64,000 nt of DNA from Phaeodactylum tricornutum CCAP 1055/1 (taxonomy: Eukaryota; Bacillariophyta; Bacillariophyceae; Surirellales; Neidiaceae): assembly GCF_000150955.2 (NCBI RefSeq), contig NC_011690.1, positions 186,001 through 250,000 of the forward strand, given 5' to 3'. The position numbers and the translations under genes were made by a program. Positions 48,889-58,546 of the stretch are shown here, one piece after another (position 1 is the first letter of the stretch; every line of letters begins with the position of its first letter). The notes beneath the pieces were generated by a model that saw only the letters and a program-made list of their open reading frames with translations, was not told the DNA's origin and did not search any database.

Positions 48889-51180
48889 ATGGGGAAGCCG
48901 AACAAGAAGGACAAGAAACTCCGTGCTGGGGAAGAATCCCGCGACTTGGACCTCGAGCGGTTCCCGATACTTCCAAGCCTCAATTTCGACGGCCTAGAGA
49001 AGAATCGTCCAAAGTCAAAATCGATGATCGGTTTGCCTCGGTCCTCACTGACGAGCGCTTTCAGTTGGACGTCCAAGACAAATACGGCCGTCGACGCAAA
49101 CAGAAGGACAAGGCCACAGAAGAACTGAGTACGTTTTATACAGTTGAAGATGGTCATGACAAGCAATCTTTTGCTGAAACTGAGAAACTGGCGAACAACG
49201 GTAGTTCGGACGACTCTTCGGCGTCTTCCTCCGCCGAGGCATCGGAGCAAGGCGAACTAGAAGTCGACGAAGATCCGGCATCGCGAATCGCTTATTTAAC
49301 TGCCCTCTCTCGTGGTGAAGTCGATGTCTCTTCATCGTCCGAAGGCGAGGGGGAAAGGGACGAAACGGATCGATCCCTGTCAGACAGCGACGACGAATCG
49401 GTTGGCGGTAGTGAAGATCCAGTGCTCGGAATGGCGGGTGTCCTGGATCCATCGACGAACATCGAAGAGGAAGTGGAGTTGACAACAGAAGTTTCGCCGT
49501 TTCTTGCTGTCATGAACATGGACTGGATGAATGTGCGGGCAGTCGACATTTTTGCGATTGTGTCCAGCTTCACTCCACCAGGCGCGGTGAAAAAAGTTCA
49601 GGTTTATCCGAGTGATTTTGGCAGGGAACGCATGGCACAAGAGGAAAAGTTTGGTCCAGCAGGTCTTTGGAAGAAATCAAAAACAAAAAACACTGGGGAC
49701 AATATTAAAGATGACGATGATGACAACGAGACAGATAATTTGAGTGCCGAAGATGGCGGTTACTTAACCAACTCTGAAGAAGATGGCGATTCTGTTCCGG
49801 AAAATATCGAGGGTACTCCTTCTATGACACTGCATAATTCGGGCAAGACCGACTTTGATCCTGAGAAACTACGTGCTTACGAGGCTTCGAGGCTCAAATA
49901 CTACTTTGCTGTCGTCGAGTTCAGTAGTCCAGGTTATGCCGATGTTGCTTACAAAGAAGTTGACGGCTTGGAGTTTGAGTATTCGAGTTCTGCACTGGAT
50001 CTCCGAGCAATTCCACCATCCAGTATTGACGACGTAACGAAAGAGCGGTCTTTGCGAGACGAATGTACCGGTATTCCAAGCAACTATGTACCACCCGAAT
50101 TTGTGGTCTCGGCTCTCCAACAGACCAAAGTTGATTGTAGTTGGGAGCTTGGGGACCGCGATCGAGAACGTACTTTGACCAAGTACAATTCGGGGCAAGC
50201 TTGGGGAGCTTTGGCGGAAACGGACGGACTTGAAAGCTTATCTTGCATCTGACAATTCGAGTGACGAAGAGGAGAATGAAAAAGCCGGCAAGTCGTCTCG
50301 AATGCGCAAGATGCTTGGCCTTGATAGCGACGACGAAGACTCCAATGGCACAGATCAGAATTCGGTTTCATCTGGTTCGTCGTCCGAAAAAGAAGGAGAG
50401 GAAAAAGAAGACAGTGCTTATATTAAAGAAGCACTCTTCATCCCGGGTAAAAGCACCCTAGAGGAATCAATTCGATCCAAACTTGAGAATAAGGAGGATG
50501 CCGTTGAGCTCACACCTTGGGAAAAGTACCAGGAAAAGCGAAAACTAAAAAAACGTGAAAAACGCAAGGAATCACGAGAAAAACGGAAAGAGATTAACGA
50601 GATCCGTAAAGGCGAAAAGCCAAGAAAGGAGAAGAGCGGTGACTCGTTTTTCATGGAAGCCAAGGAGAGTGAAGGAATAGACAATGATTTTCTCCCTTCG
50701 CAATCAAAAGGCGAGCTGGAACTCTTGGTGGCTGGTGAGAATGATGTTGGCGAAGATCGTGACTACGATATGCGAGGCCTGCAGCGTTTGGAAAAAAATA
50801 AAGACAAAAAGTTCACGGGATCCCGCAAACGTAATGAGGTGGCGCTGGCGGCGAATGTCACTGGTACCGAATTTCACGTCGACACCTCTGATCAACGGTT
50901 TAAGGCTGTCTTAGACGGTACGGATGATCGCTTTGGCATAGATAGAACTGATCCGAGCTTTAAAGAGACGCCTGCCATGCGAGAGATTTTGAAAGAGCAG
51001 ACGTTACGACGAAAAGACAAGCGACGAAGAAAATCCACAAAGGCGGAGTCTGCTTCGAAGCAGAAAGTTGTACCCAATGTCAGCGCGGAAGCTACTTTGA
51101 CATCGACTGGCGGTGCGTCAGCACTAAGTTCACTGGTGTCAAGTCTCAAATCAAAAATAGTCAGGCCAAGCACTACTTAA
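48889..51180 (+). CDS. ESF1-like pre-rRNA processing protein, with two apparent frameshifts
   Basis: Nucleolar protein for 18S rRNA maturation. The gene reads in three segments. Segment 1 from ATG 48889 (MGKPNKKDKK...DLERFPILP) is in one frame. Segment 2 (about 48980-50225) is in a second frame and starts with the family motif KVKIDDRFASVLTDERF, then DKYGRRRKQK, an acidic stretch, RLAVMNMDW-type block (FLAVMNMDWMNVRAVDIFAI), VQVYPSDFGRERM, and LKYYFAVVEFSSPGYADVAYKEVDGLEFEYSS. Segment 3 (50230-51180) resumes the first frame with LKAYLASDNSSDEEE, LTPWEKYQEKRKLKKREKR and the NUC153 block DQRFKAVLDGTDDRFGIDRTDPSFKETPAM. The shifts are near 48960-49015 (a base missing) and 50221-50231 (a base extra, GACGGACTTG) and cancel. 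No good intron explains both. Likely one functional gene with sequence errors. Confidence 0.85.
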
Positions 51181-51207
51181 CTGTAAATAATAAGTTTCGT
51201 TTGGATT

Positions 51208-52593
51208 CTACGTGCTCGTCATTGTTATAGTTTCTTTTCTTCTGGTGCCCCACACTTGTTCTAGACTCAATTCCATTCCTTCGGAACTGACTAGAACGGT
51301 ATGCGCACCGACAGATGCCGCCGCCAAGACGGCAGCCGCATCGACGCCACCCTGAATTGCTTCTTCCGGAAACCAGATCCCGTCCCGGACAGCACCAGAA
51401 AGAACTGCAGCTGCGAAGGCTGTGACGCATTCGCCAACACAAGGTTCCAGATTTTTATGGGCATAAATTGCCGAGCATCGAAACAAATCAGGATTTTTTG
51501 TGTTGGAGATATCGCAGCGCATAGCATTGGTAGCACCCGCAAATGCATCCACCAATCGCACGATAGGCAGAGAAAACATGGAGAGCTTGCGCATAAGGTC
51601 CTCGTTTTCGAGTAGCTGTGTTGGTAGTTTCGCCATCAGGCCAAGTAGACCATTCCAAAAGTTAGGTGCGGTACCAAAGAGAGCCTGAACGTTGCCAATG
51701 CGCAAGACATCGGCCACCGACGCTGTTTCAAGCAAATTAAGGTGCGCCACTTCTTTATCACCAACAACAGGCCCAAAATGCACGGTTGAATATGTTTCCA
51801 TGGGAGTTACGACTTTTCGACGGCCATTGACGACCGTCAAAGCTTTTTCAGCGAGAATTAGAAAGGTAGCAACCAATAACGTGACACCTGCCCCGCCAGA
51901 TCCCGCGGTGAAAAAGGAAAACTTGACCGATATATCTCTCTGGTCTACATCAGGATAGGCTTGCATAGATTTTTGCAGAAGTTGTTTTGCCATGAGGCTG
52001 GATACTCCCGGCCAACATCCAGTAGAAATGATGCATGGAGTTTTGCTTTCTTTAGCCTTTTCCGCAAGCTTGGTTTTAATTGCCGATGCTGTGCAGTAGT
52101 CGTCACACACGTCGATATACGGCACACCATTCTCTACGCAAGCTTCAATGACTCCGTTCGGCGTATTAACTTTTCCCTGAAAAGGTCCTGCTGTATGCAC
52201 GACAAGATCATATCCGCTCAGGACTGCTTGGACCGATTCTGATCGCTCTCGATTGAGAGCAACAAAATCCACTTCTTCCAGGTCCTCGCATATGTCGGGA
52301 AAGAGACTTTGCCATCGTTTTCGCGAGCTTAGGAAGCGCTCCGCGTTGGTCCCCCCGACCGTCACTTGCGAGCCTCGGAGCACTAGTTGAGTGACACAAC
52401 TGCCCCCGACTCGGCCTGATCCACCCACTACCAACACTCGTTTATTTTGAAGATTATCCAGCGAAATGCAACTCGACGATTGCTCCGTATTCTTGACAGA
52501 AAAGCTAGCCACCCGACATATCAAGAGGTAGAGTATGACGAGTCTCACCTTCGCATCAGAGTTGGTGCGTCGGTAGTGACTAGCCGCTATCAT
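51208..52593 (-). CDS. Saccharopine dehydrogenase-like NAD(P)-binding protein, plastid-type N-terminus
   Basis: A 461-residue single-exon protein. After a hydrophobic signal (VRLVILYLLICRVASF) with a diatom ASF-type motif, a Rossmann domain begins with VLVVGGSGRVGGSCVTQLV, then LSGYDLVVHTAGPFQGK and EACVENGVPYIDVCDD, which are typical of the Sacchrp_dh_NADP family. The C-terminal half is a conserved catalytic-like domain with STGCWPGVSSLMAKQLL, FFTAGSGGAGVTLLVATFLIL and a closing GAHTVLVSSEG. Proteins of this type in plants and algae are uncharacterised oxidoreductases; a true lysine-pathway saccharopine dehydrogenase is unlikely because the length and C-terminal part differ. Plastid targeting is inferred. 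The first ATG is used. Confidence 0.83.
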   Translation of the reverse strand: MIAASHYRRTNSDAKVRLVILYLLICRVASFSVKNTEQSSSCISLDNLQNKRVLVVGGSGRVGGSCVTQLVLRGSQVTVGGTNAERFLSSRKRWQSLFPDICEDLEEVDFVALNRERSESVQAVLSGYDLVVHTAGPFQGKVNTPNGVIEACVENGVPYIDVCDDYCTASAIKTKLAEKAKESKTPCIISTGCWPGVSSLMAKQLLQKSMQAYPDVDQRDISVKFSFFTAGSGGAGVTLLVATFLILAEKALTVVNGRRKVVTPMETYSTVHFGPVVGDKEVAHLNLLETASVADVLRIGNVQALFGTAPNFWNGLLGLMAKLPTQLLENEDLMRKLSMFSLPIVRLVDAFAGATNAMRCDISNTKNPDLFRCSAIYAHKNLEPCVGECVTAFAAAVLSGAVRDGIWFPEEAIQGGVDAAAVLAAASVGAHTVLVSSEGMELSLEQVWGTRRKETITMTST

Positions 52594-53041
52594 GATATAA
52601 ACTCGGCAAAAGGCTTGTTGTGGCGGTGTGCAACAATGTCAGGGGATGTCTTCACTCTCCCTGTTGTGAACAACAAAATTCCATTGACAGTGAAAGCAGT
52701 AAGGGAAAGTCGTGACTGACGTTGTAGAGGATTGACTTTGACTCCCAAGGACGGGATTCATTGATTTGCGGGTTGCTGCTTTGTCACTTCACTGTCAATA
52801 TAATGAGCAGTACGCCGATATGCTCTGTCGTAGATTAATACACATATATAATATGTCGTCAGACAGACCACAACAACGTTGAATGCGTTTGTGACGAAAG
52901 CCTCACTTTTTCGCGTCATCCAATTTTCCACGTTTTCGTTGCGTCGTTCACAGGCCTTGTTATTTGCTGCTTTGAGACGAAGACTCCCCAGGATTCAGCA
53001 AAGAAAGGTTGTACGAGTGTCACGTCATCGCAGTATCAAGC
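52594..53041. other. Divergent intergenic region
   Basis: The gap lies between the reductase start (minus) and the DUF1995 gene start (plus). It holds two TGACAGTGA-type motifs (52685-52693 and 52789-52797). Both promoters are expected here. Confidence 0.4.
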
Positions 53042-54040
53042 ATGAGACCTGTGCAAGGTTTGTTCATGTATAGTTGGTTAATAATTAGCTTGCTCATATT
53101 TCCAGGCAAGGTTGTTGGTTTTCGAACCATTCCAGCTTCTTACGTGGCGCGAAAACAACTTGATACGACGCACTGCAAGTCGTCATCCTCATCGCTCGAC
53201 AATGTTGACGACATGTCGGCACTCCTTACCTCACGATTACCTACGTCGGTTGACGATCAAGTACGTCAGGCTGCGGAGAGTTTGAAGCGGGCTGCACGGG
53301 ACGGCCAACGGCGTCACGCCATTCGCTTGCTATTACCAGTGATTGGAGCCACTGAATTGGATGATTGGCCCGGCGGGGCTCGGCAAATGATGCAGGCTGC
53401 GAAGCCCTTGGTTCAAAGTATTTTGGCGACTGCCGTCAGCGACAAAGTTGTTGATTTTCAAGAAATTCTCTTGGACGAGAGTGATGGGGTCTACGCTATT
53501 TTGGGGCAGGTAACTGACGATGCCAAAAAGGATATGTGTGCCGTACTCTTACCTTCAGGTGATACTGTGTCAATGTTGCAAAAACTGGAATCCCAAGTTG
53601 GTGATAAACGTGATTTGTTGCTGGTAAACTCACAGTGGAAACGACGTTCGGATTTCGGTGGTTTCTTGTGGGCGGACGACAAGAGCGTCACGTATGCAGA
53701 AGGATTTGCGCCTACATTTTCGTTGACGAACCTAATCTGCGAAGGTGAATCCGTACGGATTCTTCGAAACTACCCCGGTCCCTGGAGAGTATTTATTCGC
53801 GAAGACGCGGATGGGAAAATTGACTGGACCGAATTGGGCCAACGAGAAGTAGTTGATGAGAAGCCCGCAGATTGGAGTCAGCAATCAGCAAACCAAAGAG
53901 ATGGTGGGCGACTCTTCGACTATGGCCAGCCGTCCTATCAAGAAATTGTCGACATGTTGAACATGTCACCCGCCTATACGCCAAAGAGTCCCGCTGAGCG
54001 CGCCGCGGCTGCTTTTCTATTCATCAAGGATACGCTATAG
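53042..54040 (+). CDS. DUF1995 (LPA3-like) plastid protein
   Basis: A 332-residue protein with a signal peptide (MYSWLIISLLIFPGKVVG) followed by GFRTIPAS, a diatom plastid presequence pattern. The mature part matches DUF1995: AARDGQRRHAIRLLLPVIGATELDDWPGG, RQMMQAAKPLVQSIL, LVNSQWKRRSDFGGF, YAEGFAPTFSLTNLICEGESVRILRNYPGPWRVFI and a C-terminal tail with RPS-like NMSPAYTPKSPAERAAAAF. DUF1995 includes LPA3 of plants, which helps photosystem II assembly, but family members differ and this function is only a suggestion. The ATG at 53042 precedes the signal peptide; further upstream only a TTG is in frame. Single exon. Confidence 0.85.
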   Translation: MRPVQGLFMYSWLIISLLIFPGKVVGFRTIPASYVARKQLDTTHCKSSSSSLDNVDDMSALLTSRLPTSVDDQVRQAAESLKRAARDGQRRHAIRLLLPVIGATELDDWPGGARQMMQAAKPLVQSILATAVSDKVVDFQEILLDESDGVYAILGQVTDDAKKDMCAVLLPSGDTVSMLQKLESQVGDKRDLLLVNSQWKRRSDFGGFLWADDKSVTYAEGFAPTFSLTNLICEGESVRILRNYPGPWRVFIREDADGKIDWTELGQREVVDEKPADWSQQSANQRDGGRLFDYGQPSYQEIVDMLNMSPAYTPKSPAERAAAAFLFIKDTL

Positions 54041-54087
54041 ACCACTGCCATTTTAATATACATGCTAGTGTGCTGGGATAACCTCAG

Positions 54088-55434
54088 TCACAACAAATTT
54101 ACTACTATATCGACCCAAGGTGCCCCGTTTATATCTTCTAGCAGTCTTAGAAGCCCATCTTTCTCAATATTGACATTCTCGGAACACGAGTCTTCCCAGT
54201 CAACGCGAGTGGACGGAGTCCTGGACAGTTGGCCTTGGGACATGATTTTCATTTGGCGTTCCAAACAGGGTTTGCCATGTGAATTGATGTCCACACGGCT
54301 CGTTCGCCAACGTTTCAACATACTAGGTACCGTAATATTGTCGCCTACGAATGCCACGAGAATGGTTGGCCTCTTCGTGAAATCGTTGTCAGCATATATA
54401 TTCTTTACGACCAGAGATACATCCAAACTCCGACTGTTCTTTCTAAGCCATTTACGGTATGCTTTGCCATCATTCATGTGGTCGACTAATATCAATGCCC
54501 CGTGAATGTGATGCTCGTTGTCCTGAATGTCATGTTCGTATATCTTCATAGCAGTCTGAAAGAGCGATTCCAGACCAGCTTCTCGGCAGGCACTAGCGAC
54601 AATGGACATGTCCTCAACTTCTGAAAAGATGGCGAAAGCCCTTGCACATGTCATTGCATGCTGCGTTTCGAATTCTTCCTGCATTTCACCACGAAGCACA
54701 AGATACTGCCAAGCCCAGCGTCGTATTTCTTCATAAAAATCACAACAATTTGCTTCATCCCCTTCCACAATCAGCAATCCTGGCCAACCGACCTTCATGA
54801 AACCCGTCAGATCATACTGTGATGCGATATCTTTTATATTTGATCGTTTGGTTTTAGAAATAATATGATGAGAGTATATCAAACGGCGTCCGAGTATTTT
54901 AGGTTGCTCTTGCGCAGCTGCCCAAGATTTTCGTTCCGAAGTAATTTCAGGACTCTTGGACCGAACCTCTTTCAAATACTCGGTCCATTTTTCTTCAAGC
55001 CACTGTTCTACGTGGTTGAACAAAAGCAAAACACTTTCCTGACCAGAGCAGCTTTGCGCCATTTCTTGGCAGGAATCTAGCAAGGCCCGCAAAGCCTTGT
55101 GCGAGGCTCTCAAAAGCAAGCGAGATGTACGTTCGCTGTCAACTCGGCCATGAACTTGTAAAGCATCTTCTTCAGGATAAGAAATGGTCATGGACAAAGA
55201 CAAAACAAAACATGCAATTTCTTCTTTGCTGTTACAATAATACGGTGGTACGAAGAGTCTTCGATGCACAGTACCTACAACTCCATTCACGAGTGCACCG
55301 TTCTCAGTTGCTTCAACGTTGTACCAGGCCTCGTCAGGCGTGTAGGCCGCCGAGACAAACGCAAGTTCGGAATCTCGTCGTTCCTCTAGCTCATCCATTG
55401 TCTCTTGATTCCTCTGTCTCCCCAACTCTGACAT
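54088..55434 (-). CDS. RWD domain + DUF1115 protein (RWDD2-like)
   Basis: A 448-residue protein. The N-terminal RWD domain (about residues 5-130) has ELEERRDSELAFVSAAYTPDEAW, RLFVPPYYCNSKEEIACF, LSLSMTISYPEEDALQV and a helix LLLRASHKALRALLDSC. The middle holds YSHHIISKTKRSNIKDIASQYDLTGFMKVGWPGLLIVEGDEANC, which matches DUF1115 of RWDD2 (SKTKRKNI, LTGFxxPGKPGIICVEG). RWD domains usually mediate protein contacts, for example with ubiquitin-like enzymes; the function of RWDD2 is unclear. The C-terminal 100 residues are specific (KNIYADNDFTKRPTILVAFVGD). The start is the ATG at 55434; a TTG upstream adds six residues only. Convergent with the DUF1995 gene 48 bases away. Confidence 0.85.
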   Translation of the reverse strand: MSELGRQRNQETMDELEERRDSELAFVSAAYTPDEAWYNVEATENGALVNGVVGTVHRRLFVPPYYCNSKEEIACFVLSLSMTISYPEEDALQVHGRVDSERTSRLLLRASHKALRALLDSCQEMAQSCSGQESVLLLFNHVEQWLEEKWTEYLKEVRSKSPEITSERKSWAAAQEQPKILGRRLIYSHHIISKTKRSNIKDIASQYDLTGFMKVGWPGLLIVEGDEANCCDFYEEIRRWAWQYLVLRGEMQEEFETQHAMTCARAFAIFSEVEDMSIVASACREAGLESLFQTAMKIYEHDIQDNEHHIHGALILVDHMNDGKAYRKWLRKNSRSLDVSLVVKNIYADNDFTKRPTILVAFVGDNITVPSMLKRWRTSRVDINSHGKPCLERQMKIMSQGQLSRTPSTRVDWEDSCSENVNIEKDGLLRLLEDINGAPWVDIVVNLL

Positions 55435-55973
55435 AGTGTTGCTGTTTAGCACATACGCTTGCCAGTCGCTGACATTTGGTTATTCGTGGAAACTGCAGCG
55501 CCGCTTTCTCCGTAAGCCCCTTTTGTAGCGAAAGTATGCGATCCGGTTACTGCAAGTGCGCAGCGGAGCCTGGTCAAGGCGTTTGTTCTTCGCCTGTGTA
55601 CAAAGTTGGAAGAGAAAGGAGTCAACTTCTGTGCTTGGCACAATTCGTTTTGCTCAAGGTAATGACTGTGAATAGCATAACATAAATAATCAACCCTAAC
55701 ATTAACAGTGAAAATGATTGCCGGGATTCAGAAACGGCGTCGCCAGATAAAACGATTTAAAAGGTCAAATTGGAATATCACTATTGATTCTGTCCTCTGA
55801 TTTCCTGTTGCTTACACATGTCACTTCATTGCCAGTTCATGTTCACAGTCATACAAAAACAAGGTGATTGTCCCTGCCCTGGGATTGGCATCACCCACAC
55901 GTTGTGATCTCTGCCACACCATAGAAAGTAGCAACAATACACAAAAGTTCAGGGAATCTGTATTGCCGCCAAA
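55435..55973. other. Divergent intergenic region
   Basis: The gap between the RWDD2-like start (minus) and the LRR protein start (plus) holds TGACTGTGA at 55663-55671 and TCACAGTCA at 55843-55851. No gene is recognised. Confidence 0.45.
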
Positions 55974-58001
55974 ATGTGTGATTTTGTCGCTGGTCCCCGA
56001 CATTCATTGAAAAGGGGATCCAAGGCATCTGTCTGGGGGCTTATAGCTCTTGTCCAGAAACTTCCGTTAGAGACAAATGCGGATCGCAAATTGGATTTTT
56101 CCTATCATCACAATGTTCCAGCTGCAAAAATTTCCGATGCTCTAAAGTCTGCTCTACACGATATGGGAATCAATTCACATTCGACGCCGAGACCCGATGA
56201 AACCGTGGAGATTGATATTAGTGGGTCGGCGCTCGGGAGTGAAGGCTTTCGGGAAGTTGTTACGGACGGTTTCCTCAAATCAGTATTTGAAGATGGCAGT
56301 GTGAACGAAGCAATACTACCGTTAAGACATGTGCACCTGACGTCAAGAAGGAACGATTTGGACACCGACTCCGTCTCTATTTTGTTTGGTGCCCTTACGA
56401 GTGATACGAATGCATCTAATACATCTGGAACGCGAACTGATTCAAACTCAGACCCAGCAAGCATGATCGCATGCAAATCAATAACGATCGAAAGCCTGGA
56501 CCTTGGTTGGAATAAACTGAATCCCGATGAAAATTCCGCGAGCACTGCGTTTCTTCAAGCCCTGCGTTTGCTGATTGCCCACCCTTCGTGCTGCCCGAGT
56601 ACGCTAAGACTCGACAGCTGTGGGCTGGGCCCAGCGGCCTGCCGGGCCATCGGTAAAGGCATGATCAATCGCTGGACGGAAGGAACCGACTCGGATATAC
56701 TAAAGAGTCCGCAACCCAAGCCCTTGTCATTGCATTTTTGTATGAATCAGGCCATTGGAGATGGAGGAGCGGCCGCTTTGGCTGCCGCCATCCGAACGAT
56801 TGCTTTGGCTAGCGACGAGAAGACCGACCCAAATAGAGCCGTGTTAGAATGCCTCGATCTTTCTGCTTGCGGCATCGGTGATACCGGTGCTGAGGCCCTC
56901 GCACACGCTATTGAAAGCTCACCGAACTGCTTGATCCGGCATTTGGATTTGAGCAATAATTGCATCACCGATCAAGGAGCGACTGCTCTCGGTCGCGCTC
57001 TTTTGAACCCTGAGCACGCAGGCACAAGGCAAGGACCTGGTTTGTTGAGCTTAAATCTAAGCAACAATAAGAATATTGGTGATCGTGGAGTGATGGCTCT
57101 GGCAGAAGCTTGGGAAAAGCGAGGAATTGGCACGTTATCGCTTAGTAGCTGCCACATCATGGCCGAAGGTGCGAGCTACTTTGGCGCAGCACTGCGCAAG
57201 CTGACTTCCAATAATACAACCGAAGAAGAGAAAAAGGGCACCTCCTATCTAGATTTGAGTGGAAATCCTCTCGGTGTTTTGCGAGGCAAGAATAAGAAGG
57301 ACGGGAGGAAGTACTCCGCGAGTCGGCTAAAGAACAAAGCTAGTGCGACAGCAGCTTCTTACATGAATATGTTAAAAAAGGGTTTAAAGGGTGCCGGTGT
57401 GGACGTTTCACCAGTATTTGGATCTACGGCAGAGAGTGATGATGATGAGGAGAAAACTGGAGGAGAATTGGATGACGATGAAGCCAATGAGAGCCCCGAC
57501 ATATCTAAAGCCAGGTGTGGTGCTAAAGCGTTGACAAACGCTTTTTTGGGAGATTCTTCAACCATTGATTATAAAACTACTCAGAATTTAATGGCCTGTG
57601 ATTTGCACATTCATATTGGCCTTCGCCATTGCTTCATTGATCATGGAGCGGCAGACGCACTAGCAGCTCTGCTGTTATTTGCGAGAAATGAACTACATGT
57701 ACATTTGACGATGGATCTTGAACTCAATCCAGTTTTGGAAGATGAAATGCTAGTCGCATTGCAAGGTGACGAACTCTACGAGGATCGCCTGCATGAAATG
57801 GCAGAACGACATACAGATGCGATGGAAGTCTTACGAGACGCTAAAAGACGAGCGAGCGAAGCAGCCAAAGCGGCTTCGACTCGAGCAAGATATTCTGAAG
57901 AAGCCTTTGAAGCGGATTGGGATGCCGCACCATCAGATTTTGGTGGTGACTTGGAGGATTCCGATGGTGACTATGAAGAGGAAGACGAAGAGTTTTACTA
58001 A
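55974..58001 (+). CDS. Leucine-rich repeat protein (RNI/NLRC3-type repeats)
   Basis: A 675-residue single-exon protein with RNase-inhibitor-like LRRs. Clear repeat units are LDLGWNKLNPDENSASTAF, LRLDSCGLGPAACRAIG, LDLSACGIGDTGAEALAHAI, LDLSNNCITDQGATALGRAL, LNLSNNKNIGDRGVMALAEA, LSLSSCHIMAEGASYFGAAL and LDLSGNPLGV. The C-terminal part has an acidic insertion (about 480-510, SDDDEEKTGGELDDDE), one more repeat-like helix, a coiled helix (KRRASEAAKAASTRARYSEEAFEAD) and a highly acidic tail (DLEDSDGDYEEEDEEFY). LRR arrays bind proteins, but no enzymatic domain is seen. The start is the first ATG; the family-like sequence begins soon after. No signal peptide or TM. Partner unknown. Confidence 0.85.
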   Translation: MCDFVAGPRHSLKRGSKASVWGLIALVQKLPLETNADRKLDFSYHHNVPAAKISDALKSALHDMGINSHSTPRPDETVEIDISGSALGSEGFREVVTDGFLKSVFEDGSVNEAILPLRHVHLTSRRNDLDTDSVSILFGALTSDTNASNTSGTRTDSNSDPASMIACKSITIESLDLGWNKLNPDENSASTAFLQALRLLIAHPSCCPSTLRLDSCGLGPAACRAIGKGMINRWTEGTDSDILKSPQPKPLSLHFCMNQAIGDGGAAALAAAIRTIALASDEKTDPNRAVLECLDLSACGIGDTGAEALAHAIESSPNCLIRHLDLSNNCITDQGATALGRALLNPEHAGTRQGPGLLSLNLSNNKNIGDRGVMALAEAWEKRGIGTLSLSSCHIMAEGASYFGAALRKLTSNNTTEEEKKGTSYLDLSGNPLGVLRGKNKKDGRKYSASRLKNKASATAASYMNMLKKGLKGAGVDVSPVFGSTAESDDDEEKTGGELDDDEANESPDISKARCGAKALTNAFLGDSSTIDYKTTQNLMACDLHIHIGLRHCFIDHGAADALAALLLFARNELHVHLTMDLELNPVLEDEMLVALQGDELYEDRLHEMAERHTDAMEVLRDAKRRASEAAKAASTRARYSEEAFEADWDAAPSDFGGDLEDSDGDYEEEDEEFY

Positions 58002-58546
58002 AATAAAGAATAACTTCCTTTCATAAGTAATTGAACGTTCGCGTACTACAGTTGTGCGCTTTAAGTTCTCCGATACTTGCAGCTAGTCCACCGTAATCCC
58101 CTTCCCCATCCTTGCTCCGCTTGCCCAAGGCCGGGTAATTTTTCTTGGGAGATGCCGCAAGTTACGTAGGACCGAAGCAGTATACGTGTGTTCGAGGGAG
58201 GCGGCCTTTCAGCTGCTCACGCTGCTAAGAATCATCGTCATCTGCAACAAAGAAACGTCAGGTGAGTATATTTTGCCGTATGACATCCTGCGTGCGCTCG
58301 AGAAAGAACGATCGAGTCGTTTGTCAGTTTTGCTTTGGTTGAGAACATCGTCAGGTCGACTTCATTTGACACGCATGAATGATTGTTAAAAGCTTTTCAT
58401 CTTCCAAACCACTCGTAATACTAGGACAGAAAAGCAGGCACGCCACGACCTTCTAGACGCTTACCGTTCGAATATTTTTTGCATTGTTTCGCGATGGGTG
58501 GATGCATTGCAATCATTGAACATCAAAGGGCTTCTATGCCTAGATT
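58002..58546. other. Convergent intergenic region
   Basis: The gap between two convergent genes (LRR and CID) should hold both 3' ends. The frame 58186-58389 has no similarity. Nothing else is seen. Confidence 0.4.

Noticed and set aside
48960-48997. A possible 38-nt GT-AG intron at the ESF1 N-terminus
   Set aside because: Too short, with a poor donor (GTTCCC); it fits the frame but is not convincing.
50170-50236. A possible 67-nt GT-AG intron to join the ESF1 frames
   Set aside because: It would remove RTLTKYNSGQAWGALAE, which aligns with other ESF1 proteins, so a frameshift is more likely.
58186-58389. 67-codon open frame between two convergent genes
   Set aside because: No similarity; lies where two 3' ends are expected.
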